Assembly: GCA_011390345.1 (NCBI GenBank)
Contig: JAABSP010000026.1
Coordinates: 1 to 64,000, forward strand
Reading direction: 5' to 3'
Length of the DNA stretch: 64,000 nt
From: Desulfobacteraceae bacterium
GTDB taxonomy: Bacteria; Desulfobacterota; Desulfobacteria; Desulfobacterales; JAABSP01
Positions 23,800 through 33,317 of the stretch are shown in pieces. The notes below the pieces were generated by a model, which did not search any database, was not told where the DNA came from, and saw nothing but the letters and a program-made list of their open reading frames with translations. How positions within the stretch are numbered: position 1 is the first letter of the stretch; every line of letters starts with the position of its first letter. The position numbers were made by a program, and so were the translations under genes.

Positions 23800-24462
23800 A
23801 TGATGAGAAGTAAATTTTTTATAATCATTCTGATGATACTGGGGCTTGCCCTTCCGTCGTCAGCTCAGGACAACAGCTTGGAAAACGCGGAAAGACCCGA
23901 CACCAAAGCCGAACCGATGAAGGCCGTTCAGGTCTCCATCGACAAGGTGATCGAAATCCTCAAAGATCCCCGATACAAAGAAGAGGAGAAGCTTGACGAG
24001 CAGCGGGATGAGCTGATGGGTGTCATCAAGGATATCTTCGATTTCGAAAAGATCAGCCAGCTCTCCCTGGGACGCTTCCGAAAGAAGTTGAACGATGAGC
24101 AGATGACAAGATTTATCGATCACTTCACCGAGCTTCTGGTGGATACCTATCTGAAACAGGTCCAAAAGGAGTTCCAGAACGAAGAGGTGGAGTATGCGGA
24201 GCAGACTTACCACCCCAGCGACAATGAGAGGGCACAGGTAAAGACGCTGGTGGTCAGAAAGGATACGAAGATCCCGGTCGATTACAGCCTCTACATCAAG
24301 GATGGCCGCTGGCGGGTCTATGACATCCGGGTGGAGGGGGTGAGTCTGATCAAGAACTACAGAACCCAGTTCGAAAAGATCCTGCTGAACCAGTCTCCGG
24401 ATGTGTTGATCGAAAAGCTGGAGAAGAAGAACATCGATACGGACATGGAAGCCAGGAAATAG
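23800..24462 (+). CDS. mlaC: MlaC periplasmic phospholipid carrier
   Basis: A 220-residue exported protein with a signal peptide ending around Ser-Ser-Ala (residues 18-22). MlaC ferries phospholipids between MlaA in the outer membrane and MlaFEDB in the inner membrane. The family appears in the FDFEKISQLSLGRF block, the FIDHFTELLVDTYLKQV helix, the VKTLVVRKDTKIPVDYSLY strand region and WRVYDIRVEGVSLIKNYR. AAAAGGAG sits before a double ATG (23800 and 23803). The C-terminal tail is highly charged. Confidence 0.93.
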   Translation: MMRSKFFIIILMILGLALPSSAQDNSLENAERPDTKAEPMKAVQVSIDKVIEILKDPRYKEEEKLDEQRDELMGVIKDIFDFEKISQLSLGRFRKKLNDEQMTRFIDHFTELLVDTYLKQVQKEFQNEEVEYAEQTYHPSDNERAQVKTLVVRKDTKIPVDYSLYIKDGRWRVYDIRVEGVSLIKNYRTQFEKILLNQSPDVLIEKLEKKNIDTDMEARK

Positions 24463-24472
24463 GTTGCATCCG

Positions 24473-25291
24473 ATGCAGACATCAGAGGATCGAAACAACA
24501 GATGGATTCTTCTGCTGCCGATTTTTCTGCTGGCGGGAAGCCTCATTCTGGGGCTTCCCGCAGCGGGTCTTTCACAGGAGAAGGGTGCAGGGAACGTCGC
24601 GGAATCGGAAGAGGGCGGTGATGAAGGATTCGAAGACTTTCTCGAAGACGATTTCGGAGGCGAGGCGTCGGCCGGGGAGAGAGTGGACGTTTCGGACCCG
24701 CTCTACTACTGGAACTATGCCATGTACCAGGTCAACGACAAGCTCTATTTCTGGGCTCTGAAGCCGGTGGCCAAAGGATATAAAAAAGTGGTCCCCGACA
24801 TTGTCAGAACCGGGTTTAAAAATTTCTTCCACAATTTGACAACCCCGGTGCGTGCCGCGAACTGTCTGCTGCAGGGAAAGGGCGAACGGCTCGGCAATGA
24901 GGTTGCTCGTTTCATGTACAATACCACGGTGGGAGTGCTGGGGTTCGGCAATCCGGCCAAAAACGACCCCCGCCTGCAGATCGAGGATGACGAGGATCTG
25001 GGGCAGACCCTTGCGGTCTACGGAATCGGGGACGGCGTTTATATCGTCTGGCCCGTATTCGGCCCCTCCACCCTCCGGGACAGCGTGGGGATGCTGGGGG
25101 ACCGCTCCCTCAATCCCCTCTCCTACGTCGATCCCGGAGAGCTGTCGGCCGGCATCAGTGCATTCCGCCAGATCAACGGGACATCCTTCCGGATCGGGGA
25201 CTACGAGGCCCTGAAGGATGCGGCCATCGTTCCCTACGAGGCCATCCGGGATGCCTATCTACAGAACCGGAAGAAAAGGATCGCAGAATAG
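24473..25291 (+). CDS. mlaA: MlaA/VacJ-family outer membrane lipid protein
   Basis: A 272-residue VacJ-family protein that completes the operon. MlaA sits in the outer membrane and removes mislocalised phospholipids from its outer leaflet. Motifs are DPLYYWNYAMYQVNDKLYFWALKP, the FFHNLTTPVRAANCLLQGK segment, RFMYNTTVGVLGFGNPA and the ...LPVFGPSTLRD-like VWPVFGPSTLRDS. Unlike E. coli MlaA there is no lipobox cysteine after the N-terminal hydrophobic segment; the region reads Leu-Pro-Ala-Ala-Gly-Leu-Ser-Gln. It is therefore predicted to be cleaved by signal peptidase I or to remain anchored. A very acidic stretch follows (residues 45-70). ATG 24473 is used; a TTG at 24464 is an alternative. Confidence 0.92.
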   Translation: MQTSEDRNNRWILLLPIFLLAGSLILGLPAAGLSQEKGAGNVAESEEGGDEGFEDFLEDDFGGEASAGERVDVSDPLYYWNYAMYQVNDKLYFWALKPVAKGYKKVVPDIVRTGFKNFFHNLTTPVRAANCLLQGKGERLGNEVARFMYNTTVGVLGFGNPAKNDPRLQIEDDEDLGQTLAVYGIGDGVYIVWPVFGPSTLRDSVGMLGDRSLNPLSYVDPGELSAGISAFRQINGTSFRIGDYEALKDAAIVPYEAIRDAYLQNRKKRIAE

Positions 25292-25390
25292 ATGAGCGGT
25301 TTTTCCTTCTGTGCCCGGTCTTGAAACAGAACCGAAGACCTTTCGGTTGTGTATATATTATGTTGAATCGGTAGTAAAATGGAGGAAAAT

Positions 25391-27571
25391 ATGAAAACTT
25401 CAAAAACCTTGATCATCATTGTCAGCATCCTTTTTCTATCGGCCGCTACGGCATCGGCAAAACTCTATTTTCCTCTGGTTGTCAGTGGGGGGGATTGGGA
25501 TACGGAACTCTGTATCATCAATGTCGGCGGAGAAGATCTTTCCGGAACCTTTAAAGCCTATAATAGTCGAGGAGTTGCATTAACTGCAGAGCAATCGATC
25601 ACGCTGCCCTCCTTTGGCCGGAAGGAGGTTAAAGTAAGCCAAAGCTTTCCTGAACCAAGTTCTATCGGATATCTGATCTTTGAAATTGAGAAAGGAGAGG
25701 CATCCGGATACGCCAAGATTTATACCGATGCAGGATATCGGATAGCGTTTCCCGCGGTGTCGGAGATCAATAAAAGAGATATTTATATCCCCCTTGTGAT
25801 TTCTGACGCAAATTGGCTGAATGGCTTCTGCGTACTCAATTCCACCCAAAATGCCAAAGATATCAGCGTAAGATTCAATACCGGAGATGTGAAAACTTTA
25901 ACGATTGCTGCAAAGGAACAAAGGATATTCACCATCGAAGATCTCTTTGAAAATGAACCTCCTTCCGGTATCGTATCCGGAGTTATCGAAAATGCCGCGG
26001 GACTCATCGCACTTGAGATTTTCTTCACCAAAGCCAGCAGCGGTTTACACTACCTGACTGGAATACCATTGAATGACAAAGTCAAGACACGAATGTATTA
26101 TCCGCATATCGCTTCTGACGCGCAGTGGCTGTCTGGAGTTGTGCTTTATAATCCGCTTGATTCCAAAACAGAATTCAAGGTAATTCCTTACTCCGCGGCT
26201 GGTGCTGCGCTCTCCTCTCCCCTGACATTTTCCTTGAGTCCGAAGAGCCAGTACATTGGAATGGCTGACCAGCTTTCTCTTCCTGAAGATACTGCATGGT
26301 TCGGTATCGAGTCCGACAATGGCATTACAGGATTTGAATTTTTCGGCACCAGAGACGGCAATCAACTGGCTAGTTATTCTGGCATCAATAGCGGACACAG
26401 GGAAGGTGTGGTTGCAAAAATTGAAAAGAATGGATGGAACGATGTTGTGTTCGTCAATGTAGAAGATGCTGCAGCAAATGTTCTGCTGACCCTGTATGAC
26501 GACAATGGATACATGGTAGGCACAGCAACCATTAAACTTGGCCCACATGAGAAAAATGCTTTTTTCTTTGAAGGGAATATCACCGATGCAACCTATGTCG
26601 CCTATGCTTCAGATCGAGAATTGGCCGTATTGCAATTTAATGGCTCTTCAGATGGATCGATGCTGGATGCGCTGCCGGGGCTCGGGATCACCGAGGGGCT
26701 GGAGGAGAACGTCACAGAGGCAATGGATATGGTCTTTGAAGCATCTTCTTTTCTGACGGAGGCTCCGGAGGAGTTGTCGACGATTCTGACATCCGGGATG
26801 TCGGGAGGGGGCGGCACCTGTCCCGCCGTAACCGCGCCGGAGATCGACAGCATTGAAAATCTTCCCTCAAGCATGAATTTCACAGTTGATTATGGAGCCG
26901 GATGTGATGTGCAGAGCGGGAACTCAGTGGCCGGCAGCGCTGTATTGGATATTCAAAATCTCGATCTGAATTCAGGCAACGCCCAGTTCACTTTGACTTT
27001 TGACAATATGAGCATGGATGGAACTGCAGTGGCCGATGGCATGATCTCCGGCAGCCTCGACAGTGATATCTCTGAAGATGGAACCCTGAACTCTCTCGAT
27101 CTGATCCTTTCCTTTGATGACCTCCTGCTGAGGGGAGATACGATCGACGGAGATATCACCATTTCGGCCGGCAATGTGGTTCTGGACCTGGAAAATCCAT
27201 CGGCTGAGATGACTCTCACCTTCAATGGTTTCAGTGCAGGCAAGTATACCGTGGACAGCGGAACCATCACATATGGCCAGAGCGGCGTCGGTCAGTATCA
27301 GGTGGTTGCGGATCTGGAGACGAACGAAGGGCCTGTGGATGCCACATTCCTCTTTGCCGAGAGCGGGGAAGAGGTGCTGACGGTCAATACGGTCGGAGAG
27401 GGAACCATTGCGGGATATAATGTCCAACTGACGGACGTCACGCTGGATCCCCAAGTCTGTCCATCCTATCCGAGCAGCGGAACCGCGACGATCAACGGTG
27501 TGGGAAAGACCGGAACGATCACCTTCACCGGCGCGTGTGACGGAAACTATTCTTACGCGGAAACGAACTGA
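25391..27571 (+). CDS. Secreted protein with four beta-sandwich-like repeats
   Basis: A 726-residue exported protein with a signal peptide (about 1-23, ending Ala-Ser-Ala). The first 450 residues hold four related modules of about 110 residues. Each begins with a YxPLVxSxxxW(L/D)xxxxxxN pattern: LYFPLVVSGGDWDTELCIIN, then IYIPLVISDANWLNGFCVLN, MYYPHIASDAQWLSGVVLYN and a weaker GWNDVVFVN. A short Thr/Gly/Cys linker leads to a Thr-, Ser- and Asp-rich C-terminal region of about 220 residues with alternating polar/hydrophobic strands and a Cys pair near the end. No enzyme motif is visible. GGAGGAAAAT places the start at 25391. It may be a surface or adhesive protein. It is followed closely by a secreted protease. 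Confidence 0.8.
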   Translation: MKTSKTLIIIVSILFLSAATASAKLYFPLVVSGGDWDTELCIINVGGEDLSGTFKAYNSRGVALTAEQSITLPSFGRKEVKVSQSFPEPSSIGYLIFEIEKGEASGYAKIYTDAGYRIAFPAVSEINKRDIYIPLVISDANWLNGFCVLNSTQNAKDISVRFNTGDVKTLTIAAKEQRIFTIEDLFENEPPSGIVSGVIENAAGLIALEIFFTKASSGLHYLTGIPLNDKVKTRMYYPHIASDAQWLSGVVLYNPLDSKTEFKVIPYSAAGAALSSPLTFSLSPKSQYIGMADQLSLPEDTAWFGIESDNGITGFEFFGTRDGNQLASYSGINSGHREGVVAKIEKNGWNDVVFVNVEDAAANVLLTLYDDNGYMVGTATIKLGPHEKNAFFFEGNITDATYVAYASDRELAVLQFNGSSDGSMLDALPGLGITEGLEENVTEAMDMVFEASSFLTEAPEELSTILTSGMSGGGGTCPAVTAPEIDSIENLPSSMNFTVDYGAGCDVQSGNSVAGSAVLDIQNLDLNSGNAQFTLTFDNMSMDGTAVADGMISGSLDSDISEDGTLNSLDLILSFDDLLLRGDTIDGDITISAGNVVLDLENPSAEMTLTFNGFSAGKYTVDSGTITYGQSGVGQYQVVADLETNEGPVDATFLFAESGEEVLTVNTVGEGTIAGYNVQLTDVTLDPQVCPSYPSSGTATINGVGKTGTITFTGACDGNYSYAETN

Positions 27572-27678
27572 CATTCATTGACATTTTGAATCCATCGGCG
27601 CCGGAGAAGGAGGGATTTCTCCGGCGCTTTCATCTCGATCGGGTCCGGTTTTCCGGCATAGGATCGAAAATAGAGACG

Positions 27679-29136
27679 ATGAATCATAGATCTATCCTCC
27701 CATTTTTTCTCCTGATAGCAATGCTTCTCCCCTCATTGGCAATGGCCGGAAGGGCTGGACTTAGGGAGCCCAGAGAAGCCTTCTCCCCCTTGGCGCCCAT
27801 GAACCGGGACAACCGCGCCCTCAGAAGTGCTTCCCCTTCGGCAGATCCGGACGCAAATGTCCATCTCACGGCTGGCGGCAACTTCCGCATTCTCTGGGGA
27901 GATGAATATCCTCGGGGCGATTCGGACTGGAAGGATACCGATGGAGACGGTCTTCCCGAATGGATCGAGATCATCGCGGAAGCCTTTGAGACCGCGCTTT
28001 CCTTGCAGCAAAAGAATGGCTTCTCCCTCCCCTACGGCATGGACCGCTATTCTCTGGATGTCTATGTGGGAAATACCGGCATGAGCCTCTATGACTGGGA
28101 CGAGGAGCGGTGGAAGGCGGTTGAGATCCAGTCCAACTACTACGCCTACACCGAGATCGACAAGACCCATGAGACCGCCTACTTTGTCTTCAACAGCGAT
28201 CTCTCCTCCCTTGCCGCGGATGAAAAGGCACTGATCAAGGCCACCGCAGCCCATGAACTCTTCCATGCGGTGCAGCGGAACGATTTTCCCTGGGACGACG
28301 AGACCTGGGTGGACAATCGACGGTGGGGGGAGGAGGCCTGGTGGTTCGAGGCGACCGCGACCTGGATAGAGGAGGTCTGTCAGCCCCAGGTGAACGACTA
28401 TGTCTATTATGTGCAGGATCTCCTCTCCCGGCCCCATGAGCCCCTGACCTGGACCAACGGATATCGGGAGTACGGCCTTGCCATTCTGGCAGGACATCTC
28501 TGGCAGAACCACGGGGGGCCTCAGCTCTGGCGGCGGATTTTCGAGACGGCCCTGGATCTCGGGGTGGAGGGGGCCATTCAAAACGCACTCGCGGAAACGG
28601 GCCAGCCCTCCTTTGAAAACATCATGGCCGGGTTCTGGACACTGGCCGCACATCCGGACGACCTCTGGGAGGACGGCCACCTCTTCTATGGGGAGAATAC
28701 CCCCCGTCTTGCGGCATCGGTTTCCGCGCTGCCCGAATCGCTCCTCTCCGGAACCGCGGGGATCACCAATCCGGGACGCTACGGCGCGATCCTCTACCGG
28801 GTCACGGATACCCCCTCTGCCATCAGCGTCCGGTTGATCGAAAATGTGACGGCCGCGAAATGGCGTGCCGGCTTCTCCCAGGACGGAGATACTCTCTGGC
28901 GGGCCGAGCCGCTCGCGGAAAACCTTCCCGCGTCCTTTGCCCCGGCCGGAGAGGGTTTCATCTACATTGCGGTGGTAAACACCTCTGATGGGGCCGGTGA
29001 GAAGAGGTTGGATGCGGAGGCTATGAGAAGCGCATTGGCTCTGGATACTTCCGCTGAGACCGGCAATCGCAGCAGCAGCAGTGGCGGAGGCGGCGGAAGC
29101 GGCTGCTTCATCAAAAGCCTTCTCCCGCTCCACTGA
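27679..29136 (+). CDS. Secreted zinc metalloprotease, MXAN_6640-like
   Basis: An exported protein of about 485 residues. The signal peptide is about residues 1-24 (ending Ala-Met-Ala). A DTDGDGLPEWIE calcium-type loop and a strand region with YYAYTEIDKTHETAYFVFN precede the zinc site HELFH (in AAHELFHAVQ). Downstream, WWFEATATWIEE supplies a likely third ligand. This order resembles the MXAN_6640 family of putative metalloproteases in delta-proteobacteria. The C-terminus is unusual: a Ser/Gly tract (SSSSGGGGGSG) followed by CFIKSLLPLH. It recalls Gly-rich Cys-Phe-Ile sorting tails but is truncated. The start at 27679 is chosen because the signal peptide begins there. Substrate unknown. Confidence 0.82.
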   Translation: MNHRSILPFFLLIAMLLPSLAMAGRAGLREPREAFSPLAPMNRDNRALRSASPSADPDANVHLTAGGNFRILWGDEYPRGDSDWKDTDGDGLPEWIEIIAEAFETALSLQQKNGFSLPYGMDRYSLDVYVGNTGMSLYDWDEERWKAVEIQSNYYAYTEIDKTHETAYFVFNSDLSSLAADEKALIKATAAHELFHAVQRNDFPWDDETWVDNRRWGEEAWWFEATATWIEEVCQPQVNDYVYYVQDLLSRPHEPLTWTNGYREYGLAILAGHLWQNHGGPQLWRRIFETALDLGVEGAIQNALAETGQPSFENIMAGFWTLAAHPDDLWEDGHLFYGENTPRLAASVSALPESLLSGTAGITNPGRYGAILYRVTDTPSAISVRLIENVTAAKWRAGFSQDGDTLWRAEPLAENLPASFAPAGEGFIYIAVVNTSDGAGEKRLDAEAMRSALALDTSAETGNRSSSSGGGGGSGCFIKSLLPLH

Positions 29137-29232
29137 ATTACCATTCATTCCGAAGCTATCCCTTCACAACCCCCTTTTTCCGGCCTGATACCATTTTAAT
29201 ATAAAGATTATCCACTTTTTTTCGATTTTTCC

Positions 29233-29260
29233 TTGACACCGATTCCCCCTCTCTGATAAT
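29233..29260 (+). promoter_or_regulatory. Sigma-70 promoter of the beta-oxidation genes
   Basis: TTGACA (29233-29238) and GATAAT (29255-29260) are 16 bp apart. The -10 element runs directly into the palindrome at 29259-29278, so a bound repressor would block the polymerase. Confidence 0.75.
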
Positions 29261-29278
29261 GAATGAATATTCATTCAT
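29259..29278. promoter_or_regulatory. FadR(TetR)-type operator, perfect 20-bp palindrome
   Basis: The core TGAATGAATATTCATTCA (29260-29277) is a perfect palindrome, extended by one pair on each side. It agrees with the consensus I recall for the TetR-type FadR of Bacillus (TGAATGAMTANTCATTCA). Such repressors release DNA when they bind long-chain acyl-CoA. It overlaps the promoter of the fadJ-like/thiolase genes. The repressor gene is not next door. Confidence 0.8.
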
Positions 29279-29310
29279 ATGGTAAACCCTTTTATGAGCA
29301 GGAGGCAAGA

Positions 29311-31719
29311 ATGGTCAGAAAAATCAAAAAAGCGGCAGTGATCGGATCCGGCGTAATGGGCGGCGGCATCGCGGCCCTGCTGGCAAGCGCGGGCGTCAGG
29401 ACAGTGCTGCTCGATATCGTTCCCTTTGATCTGAAAGACGAAGAGAAGAAGGACCCCGCGGCCCGGAACCGGATCGTGAAGGCGGGCTATGATGCGATGC
29501 TCAAGTCCAACCCCTCTCTTCTTATGCAGAAGAAGGATGCGGACCGGATCTCCATCGGCAACCTCGAAGACGACTTCGACACCTTAAAAGATTGCGACTG
29601 GATCGTGGAAGTGGTGGTGGAGAACCTGAAAATCAAGCAAGATCTTTTGAAGCGGATCGAGCCGGTCCGGCACGAGAACGCGGTCGTCTCCACAAATACC
29701 TCCGGGATTCCGCTGAAGGCGATGTCCGAGGGATTGAGCGACGGCTTCCGGCAGCACTTTCTGGGAACCCACTTCTTCAACCCGGTCCGCTACATGAAGC
29801 TTTTAGAGATCATCCCGGGCCAGGAGACCCTTCCCGAGGTGCTGGAATTCATGGCCGACTTTGGCGAGCGGATTCTGGGCAAGGGGATTGTCTGGGCCAA
29901 GGACACCCCCAACTTCGTGGGCAACCGGATCGGTATTCAGGGGATCGTCAAGGCCATGCAGGTGATGCTGGAGGAGGGGCTGACCATCCCCGAGGTGGAT
30001 GCGCTCTTCGGCCCGCCGCTGGGCCGGCCCAAGACCGCGATGTTCAAGACCTCGGATCTGGTGGGTCTGGACACCATGTACCATGTTGCCAAGAACACCT
30101 ATGACATGGTTCCGGACGATGAGCAGCGGGAGAGCTTCGTGGTCCCCGAGTTCGTAAAGAGCATGATCGACAAGAAGCTGCTGGGGAAAAAGGCCGGGGC
30201 CGGCTTCTACAAGACCGACCTGACCCCTGAGTGGAAAAAGATCCGGAAGGTAATCAACCCCGAGACCTTGGAATATGAGGAGTACGGCAAGGCCGAATTT
30301 CCCAGCCTGGCCGCGGCCAAAAAGGCCAAATCCCTGCCCGAAAAGATGCAGGCCATCATCTACGGAGAGGACAAGGGCGCGGTCTTTTCCTGGAAGGTGA
30401 CGGCCTCCTGGCTCATCTATTCCGCGAACCGGATTCCCGAGATATCCGATACTATAGTTGAGATCGACAACGCGATGAAGTGGGGCTACAACTTCGAGAT
30501 GGGGCCCTTTGAGAGCTGGGATGCCATCGGCGTGAAAAAATCGGTCGAGAAGATGGAAAAGGATGGCTTCGATGTTCCCGGTAAGGTCAAGAAGATGCTG
30601 GCCAATGGAAACGAGACCTTCTACAAGACCGAAAACGGACGGGAACTTTTCTACGATTTCGAGTCCGAATCCTACAAAGAGAAGCAGGTGAGCGACAAGA
30701 TAGTCTCCCTCCCCGCACTCAAGGCCGCAGGCAAGACCGTCAAGTCCTGCAAATCGGCCTCCCTCATCGACCTGGGCGACGGTGTACTCTGCTGCGAGTT
30801 CCACACCAAGATGAACGCGATCAACAAGGAGATCGTCGACTTCATGGGCGAGTCCGTGGAGTATGTGGAGAAGAATGCGATCGGCCTCGTGATCGGCAAC
30901 CAGGCCGGCGGCATGCCGGGGGCATTCTCGGCCGGCGGGGATCTCTTCTACATGGGATCTCTTGCCAAAGAAGGAAAGTTCGCGGAGATCGATGCGTTTC
31001 TGAAGCAGGCTCAAGAAGGGATGCAGCGGGCCCGTTATGCACACTTTCCCGTGGTCGCGGCCCCCTTTGGTCTGACTTTGGGCGGCGGATGCGAGGTCTG
31101 CCTCGGCACGGCCGACAAGATCGTGGCCCATGCGGATCTCTTCATGGGATTGGTGGAGATCGGCGTGGGGCTTCTGCCCGCAGGCGGCGGATGCTTAAAC
31201 CTCTGGAAGAAATTCATCAGCACCCTGCCCGAGGCGGTCAAGGGCTCGGATCTGGCCAAATTCTTCACCCCGGCCTTCATGAACATCGCGATGGCCAAGG
31301 TCTCCACCTCGGCAGCAGACGCGAGGGCCAACGGCTTTTTGGGCCCCAACGACCGGATCATCTTCAACCGGGATTATCTCATCGGAGAGGCCAAGAAAGA
31401 GGTCCTGAAGATGGCCGATGAGGGGTATGCTCCGCCGGTGAAGCGGAAGATCAAGGTCCTGGGCGAGGCGGCTCAGGGGATGATCAACGCGGAAATCTTC
31501 AACATGCTGTCGGGCCGGCTGATCACCGAATACGACGCGTTTCTGGCCAAACGAATCGCCTACGTCCTGTCGGGCGGTGATGCCCGCACCGACGGCTATG
31601 TGGATGAGGAGACCATCCTTGCCCTGGAGCGGGAGGCCTTCATCGATTTCTGGAAGCAGGAGAAGACCCAGGCCCGGGTGGAGCAGATGCTCACCACCGG
31701 AAAGCCCCTTCGCAACTAG
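29311..31719 (+). CDS. 3-hydroxyacyl-CoA dehydrogenase / enoyl-CoA hydratase
   Basis: An 802-residue bifunctional beta-oxidation protein in the inverted domain order (dehydrogenase first, hydratase last), unlike E. coli FadB. The NAD-binding start is AAVIGSGVMGGGIAALLASAG (shortened here to its GSGVMGGGIA core); the catalytic His lies in GTHFFNPVRYMKLLEIIPG. A second dehydrogenase-like part spans about 310-480. The crotonase domain (about 490-720) has SAGGDLFYMG for the oxyanion hole, GGGCEV with one catalytic Glu and VEIGVGLLPAGGG with the other. AGGAGG precedes ATG 29311. It should convert enoyl-CoA to 3-ketoacyl-CoA, working with the thiolase 74 bp downstream. Confidence 0.95.
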   Translation: MVRKIKKAAVIGSGVMGGGIAALLASAGVRTVLLDIVPFDLKDEEKKDPAARNRIVKAGYDAMLKSNPSLLMQKKDADRISIGNLEDDFDTLKDCDWIVEVVVENLKIKQDLLKRIEPVRHENAVVSTNTSGIPLKAMSEGLSDGFRQHFLGTHFFNPVRYMKLLEIIPGQETLPEVLEFMADFGERILGKGIVWAKDTPNFVGNRIGIQGIVKAMQVMLEEGLTIPEVDALFGPPLGRPKTAMFKTSDLVGLDTMYHVAKNTYDMVPDDEQRESFVVPEFVKSMIDKKLLGKKAGAGFYKTDLTPEWKKIRKVINPETLEYEEYGKAEFPSLAAAKKAKSLPEKMQAIIYGEDKGAVFSWKVTASWLIYSANRIPEISDTIVEIDNAMKWGYNFEMGPFESWDAIGVKKSVEKMEKDGFDVPGKVKKMLANGNETFYKTENGRELFYDFESESYKEKQVSDKIVSLPALKAAGKTVKSCKSASLIDLGDGVLCCEFHTKMNAINKEIVDFMGESVEYVEKNAIGLVIGNQAGGMPGAFSAGGDLFYMGSLAKEGKFAEIDAFLKQAQEGMQRARYAHFPVVAAPFGLTLGGGCEVCLGTADKIVAHADLFMGLVEIGVGLLPAGGGCLNLWKKFISTLPEAVKGSDLAKFFTPAFMNIAMAKVSTSAADARANGFLGPNDRIIFNRDYLIGEAKKEVLKMADEGYAPPVKRKIKVLGEAAQGMINAEIFNMLSGRLITEYDAFLAKRIAYVLSGGDARTDGYVDEETILALEREAFIDFWKQEKTQARVEQMLTTGKPLRN

Positions 31720-31793
31720 GTCGAAAGCCCTTTTTAGAGGCCTTTTTTCGATCCATCTATCCGAAAACGGATACCAAGGAGGATAAAAATACC

Positions 31794-32972
31794 ATGCAAG
31801 ACGCATATATCGTCACATCACTCAGAACCCCCGGCTGCCGCAGGTCAAAGGGTGCGTTCAAAGACACTCGGCCCGAGGATCTGCTCTCCCACATCCTGAA
31901 CGCGGCCGTGGAGCGGACCCCCAATCTCGAGAAGAAGGATGTCAGCGACATCATGATCGGCTGCTCCTTTCCCGAGGCCGAACAGGGGCTCAACATCGGC
32001 CGGATCGTCTCCCAGATCGCGGGCTTTCCCGAGGCCGTGCCGGGCGCAACCGTCAACCGGTTCTGCTCTTCTGGAATCGAGGCCATCTCGATCAGCGCCA
32101 TGCGGATCATGGCCGGCTGGTCCGACATCGCGATCGGCGGCGGCGTGGAGTCGATGACCTACGTCCCCATGGGCGGCAACCTGCCCCGCCCTCATCCCGA
32201 ATACACGAAACTGAACGCGGATCTCTACACCTCGATGGGGATCACCGCGGAGAACGTGGCCCAGCGATACAAGATCTCCCGCGAGGATCAGGACGAGTTT
32301 GCCTACAACTCCCAGATGAAGGCCGCAAAGGCCATGAAGGAGAAGCTCTATACCGAGATCGTCCCCACCCCCGCGGTCAAGTTCATTCAGAACCCGGACG
32401 GGACATTCAAAAAAGAGACCTTCCTCCAGGACTTTGACGACGGGATCAGGCCCACCACAACGGTGGAGGGGCTCAACAAGCTCAACCCGGTCTTTGCCGC
32501 AGGGGGCTCCGTGACCGCGGGCAACTCCTCCCAGACCACAGACGGCGCGGCCGCGGCAGTTCTGATGAGCGGGGATATGGTCAAGAAGCTTGGGATCAAG
32601 CCCATTGCAAAGATCAAGGCATACGCGGTGGTCGGATGCAGGGCTGACGAGATGGGTGTCGGGCCGAGATATGCCATCCCCAAGGCCCTGGAGATGGCCG
32701 GACTGAGCATCAACGACATCGGCCTCTTCGAGATCAACGAAGCCTTTGCGTCCCAGGCCCTCTACTGCATCCGGGAATTGGGCATCGACATGGAGAAGGT
32801 CAACATCCACGGCGGCGCGATCGCGCTGGGCCATCCCCTGGGATGCACCGGCGCGAAGCTCTGTGCCACGCTGCTGGCCAACATGCAGGCTAAAGGCGTC
32901 AAGTATGGCGTCGAGTCCATGTGCATCGGCGGTGGTATGGGAGCTGCTGCGGTCTTCGAGATGGTGGAATAG
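31794..32972 (+). CDS. fadA: Acetyl-CoA C-acyltransferase (thiolase)
   Basis: A 392-residue thiolase of standard length. The nucleophilic cysteine lies in [10 protein letters not shown] near residue 88. The later catalytic elements are NEAFASQ, the histidine in [15 protein letters not shown] and the second cysteine in [10 protein letters not shown]. It cleaves 3-ketoacyl-CoA to acetyl-CoA plus a shortened acyl-CoA. It forms an operon with the upstream bifunctional protein under the FadR-type operator. A biosynthetic acetoacetyl-CoA thiolase is the alternative, but the neighbour favours fatty acid breakdown. A ribosome-binding site AAGGAGG is present. Confidence 0.93.
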   Translation: MQDAYIVTSLRTPGCRRSKGAFKDTRPEDLLSHILNAAVERTPNLEKKDVSDIMIGCSFPEAEQGLNIGRIVSQIAGFPEAVPGATVNRFCSSGIEAISISAMRIMAGWSDIAIGGGVESMTYVPMGGNLPRPHPEYTKLNADLYTSMGITAENVAQRYKISREDQDEFAYNSQMKAAKAMKEKLYTEIVPTPAVKFIQNPDGTFKKETFLQDFDDGIRPTTTVEGLNKLNPVFAAGGSVTAGNSSQTTDGAAAAVLMSGDMVKKLGIKPIAKIKAYAVVGCRADEMGVGPRYAIPKALEMAGLSINDIGLFEINEAFASQALYCIRELGIDMEKVNIHGGAIALGHPLGCTGAKLCATLLANMQAKGVKYGVESMCIGGGMGAAAVFEMVE

Positions 32973-32973
32973 C

Positions 32974-33009
32974 TTTTTAAACGCTGATAGATTTTTAACG
33001 GCTGATGGA
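32974..33009 (+). repeat. 18-bp tandem duplication after the thiolase stop
   Basis: TTTTTAAACGCTGATAGA (32974-32991) and TTTTTAACGGCTGATGGA (32992-33009) are adjacent and match at 15 of 18 positions. The array begins directly after the thiolase stop codon. Confidence 0.6.
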
Positions 33010-33060
33010 AAAACCGGATGAGGGTACATCCCTTTTCCGGTCAGAGCCGGTCAGAGATTG

Positions 33061-33093
33061 AAGAGGTCGTTTCTGCAAAAGGAGCGGCCTCTT
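33061..33093 (+). terminator. Hairpin downstream of the thiolase gene
   Basis: AAGAGGTCG (33061-33069) pairs with CGGCCTCTT (33085-33093) with one G-T pair. There is no long T run after it, so it is only a possible terminator or processing hairpin. A second, smaller hairpin (GGATG/CATCC) lies at about 33015-33031. Confidence 0.4.
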
Positions 33094-33182
33094 TGCATTC
33101 TCACCATTGGCATTAAAAAAGGCGGCGACTCGGTTTTGGCCATTTCCATACCTTATAGATGCGGGATATTTTTTCTGCACCC

Positions 33183-33220
33183 AAAAAAAAGGGGCTAACC
33201 GAGAACTCGGCTAACCCCTT
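33183..33220 (-). terminator. Terminator of the tRNA-His/tRNA-Arg transcript
   Basis: On the minus strand AAGGGGTTAGCCGAG pairs with CTCGGTTAGCCCCTT in a nearly continuous 15-bp stem with two G-U pairs. It is followed by eight T residues. It ends the tRNA unit just before the convergent fad genes. Confidence 0.9.
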
Positions 33221-33228
33221 GATATTCT

Positions 33229-33309
<81 letters not shown>

Positions 33310-33317
33310 TGTATTTA

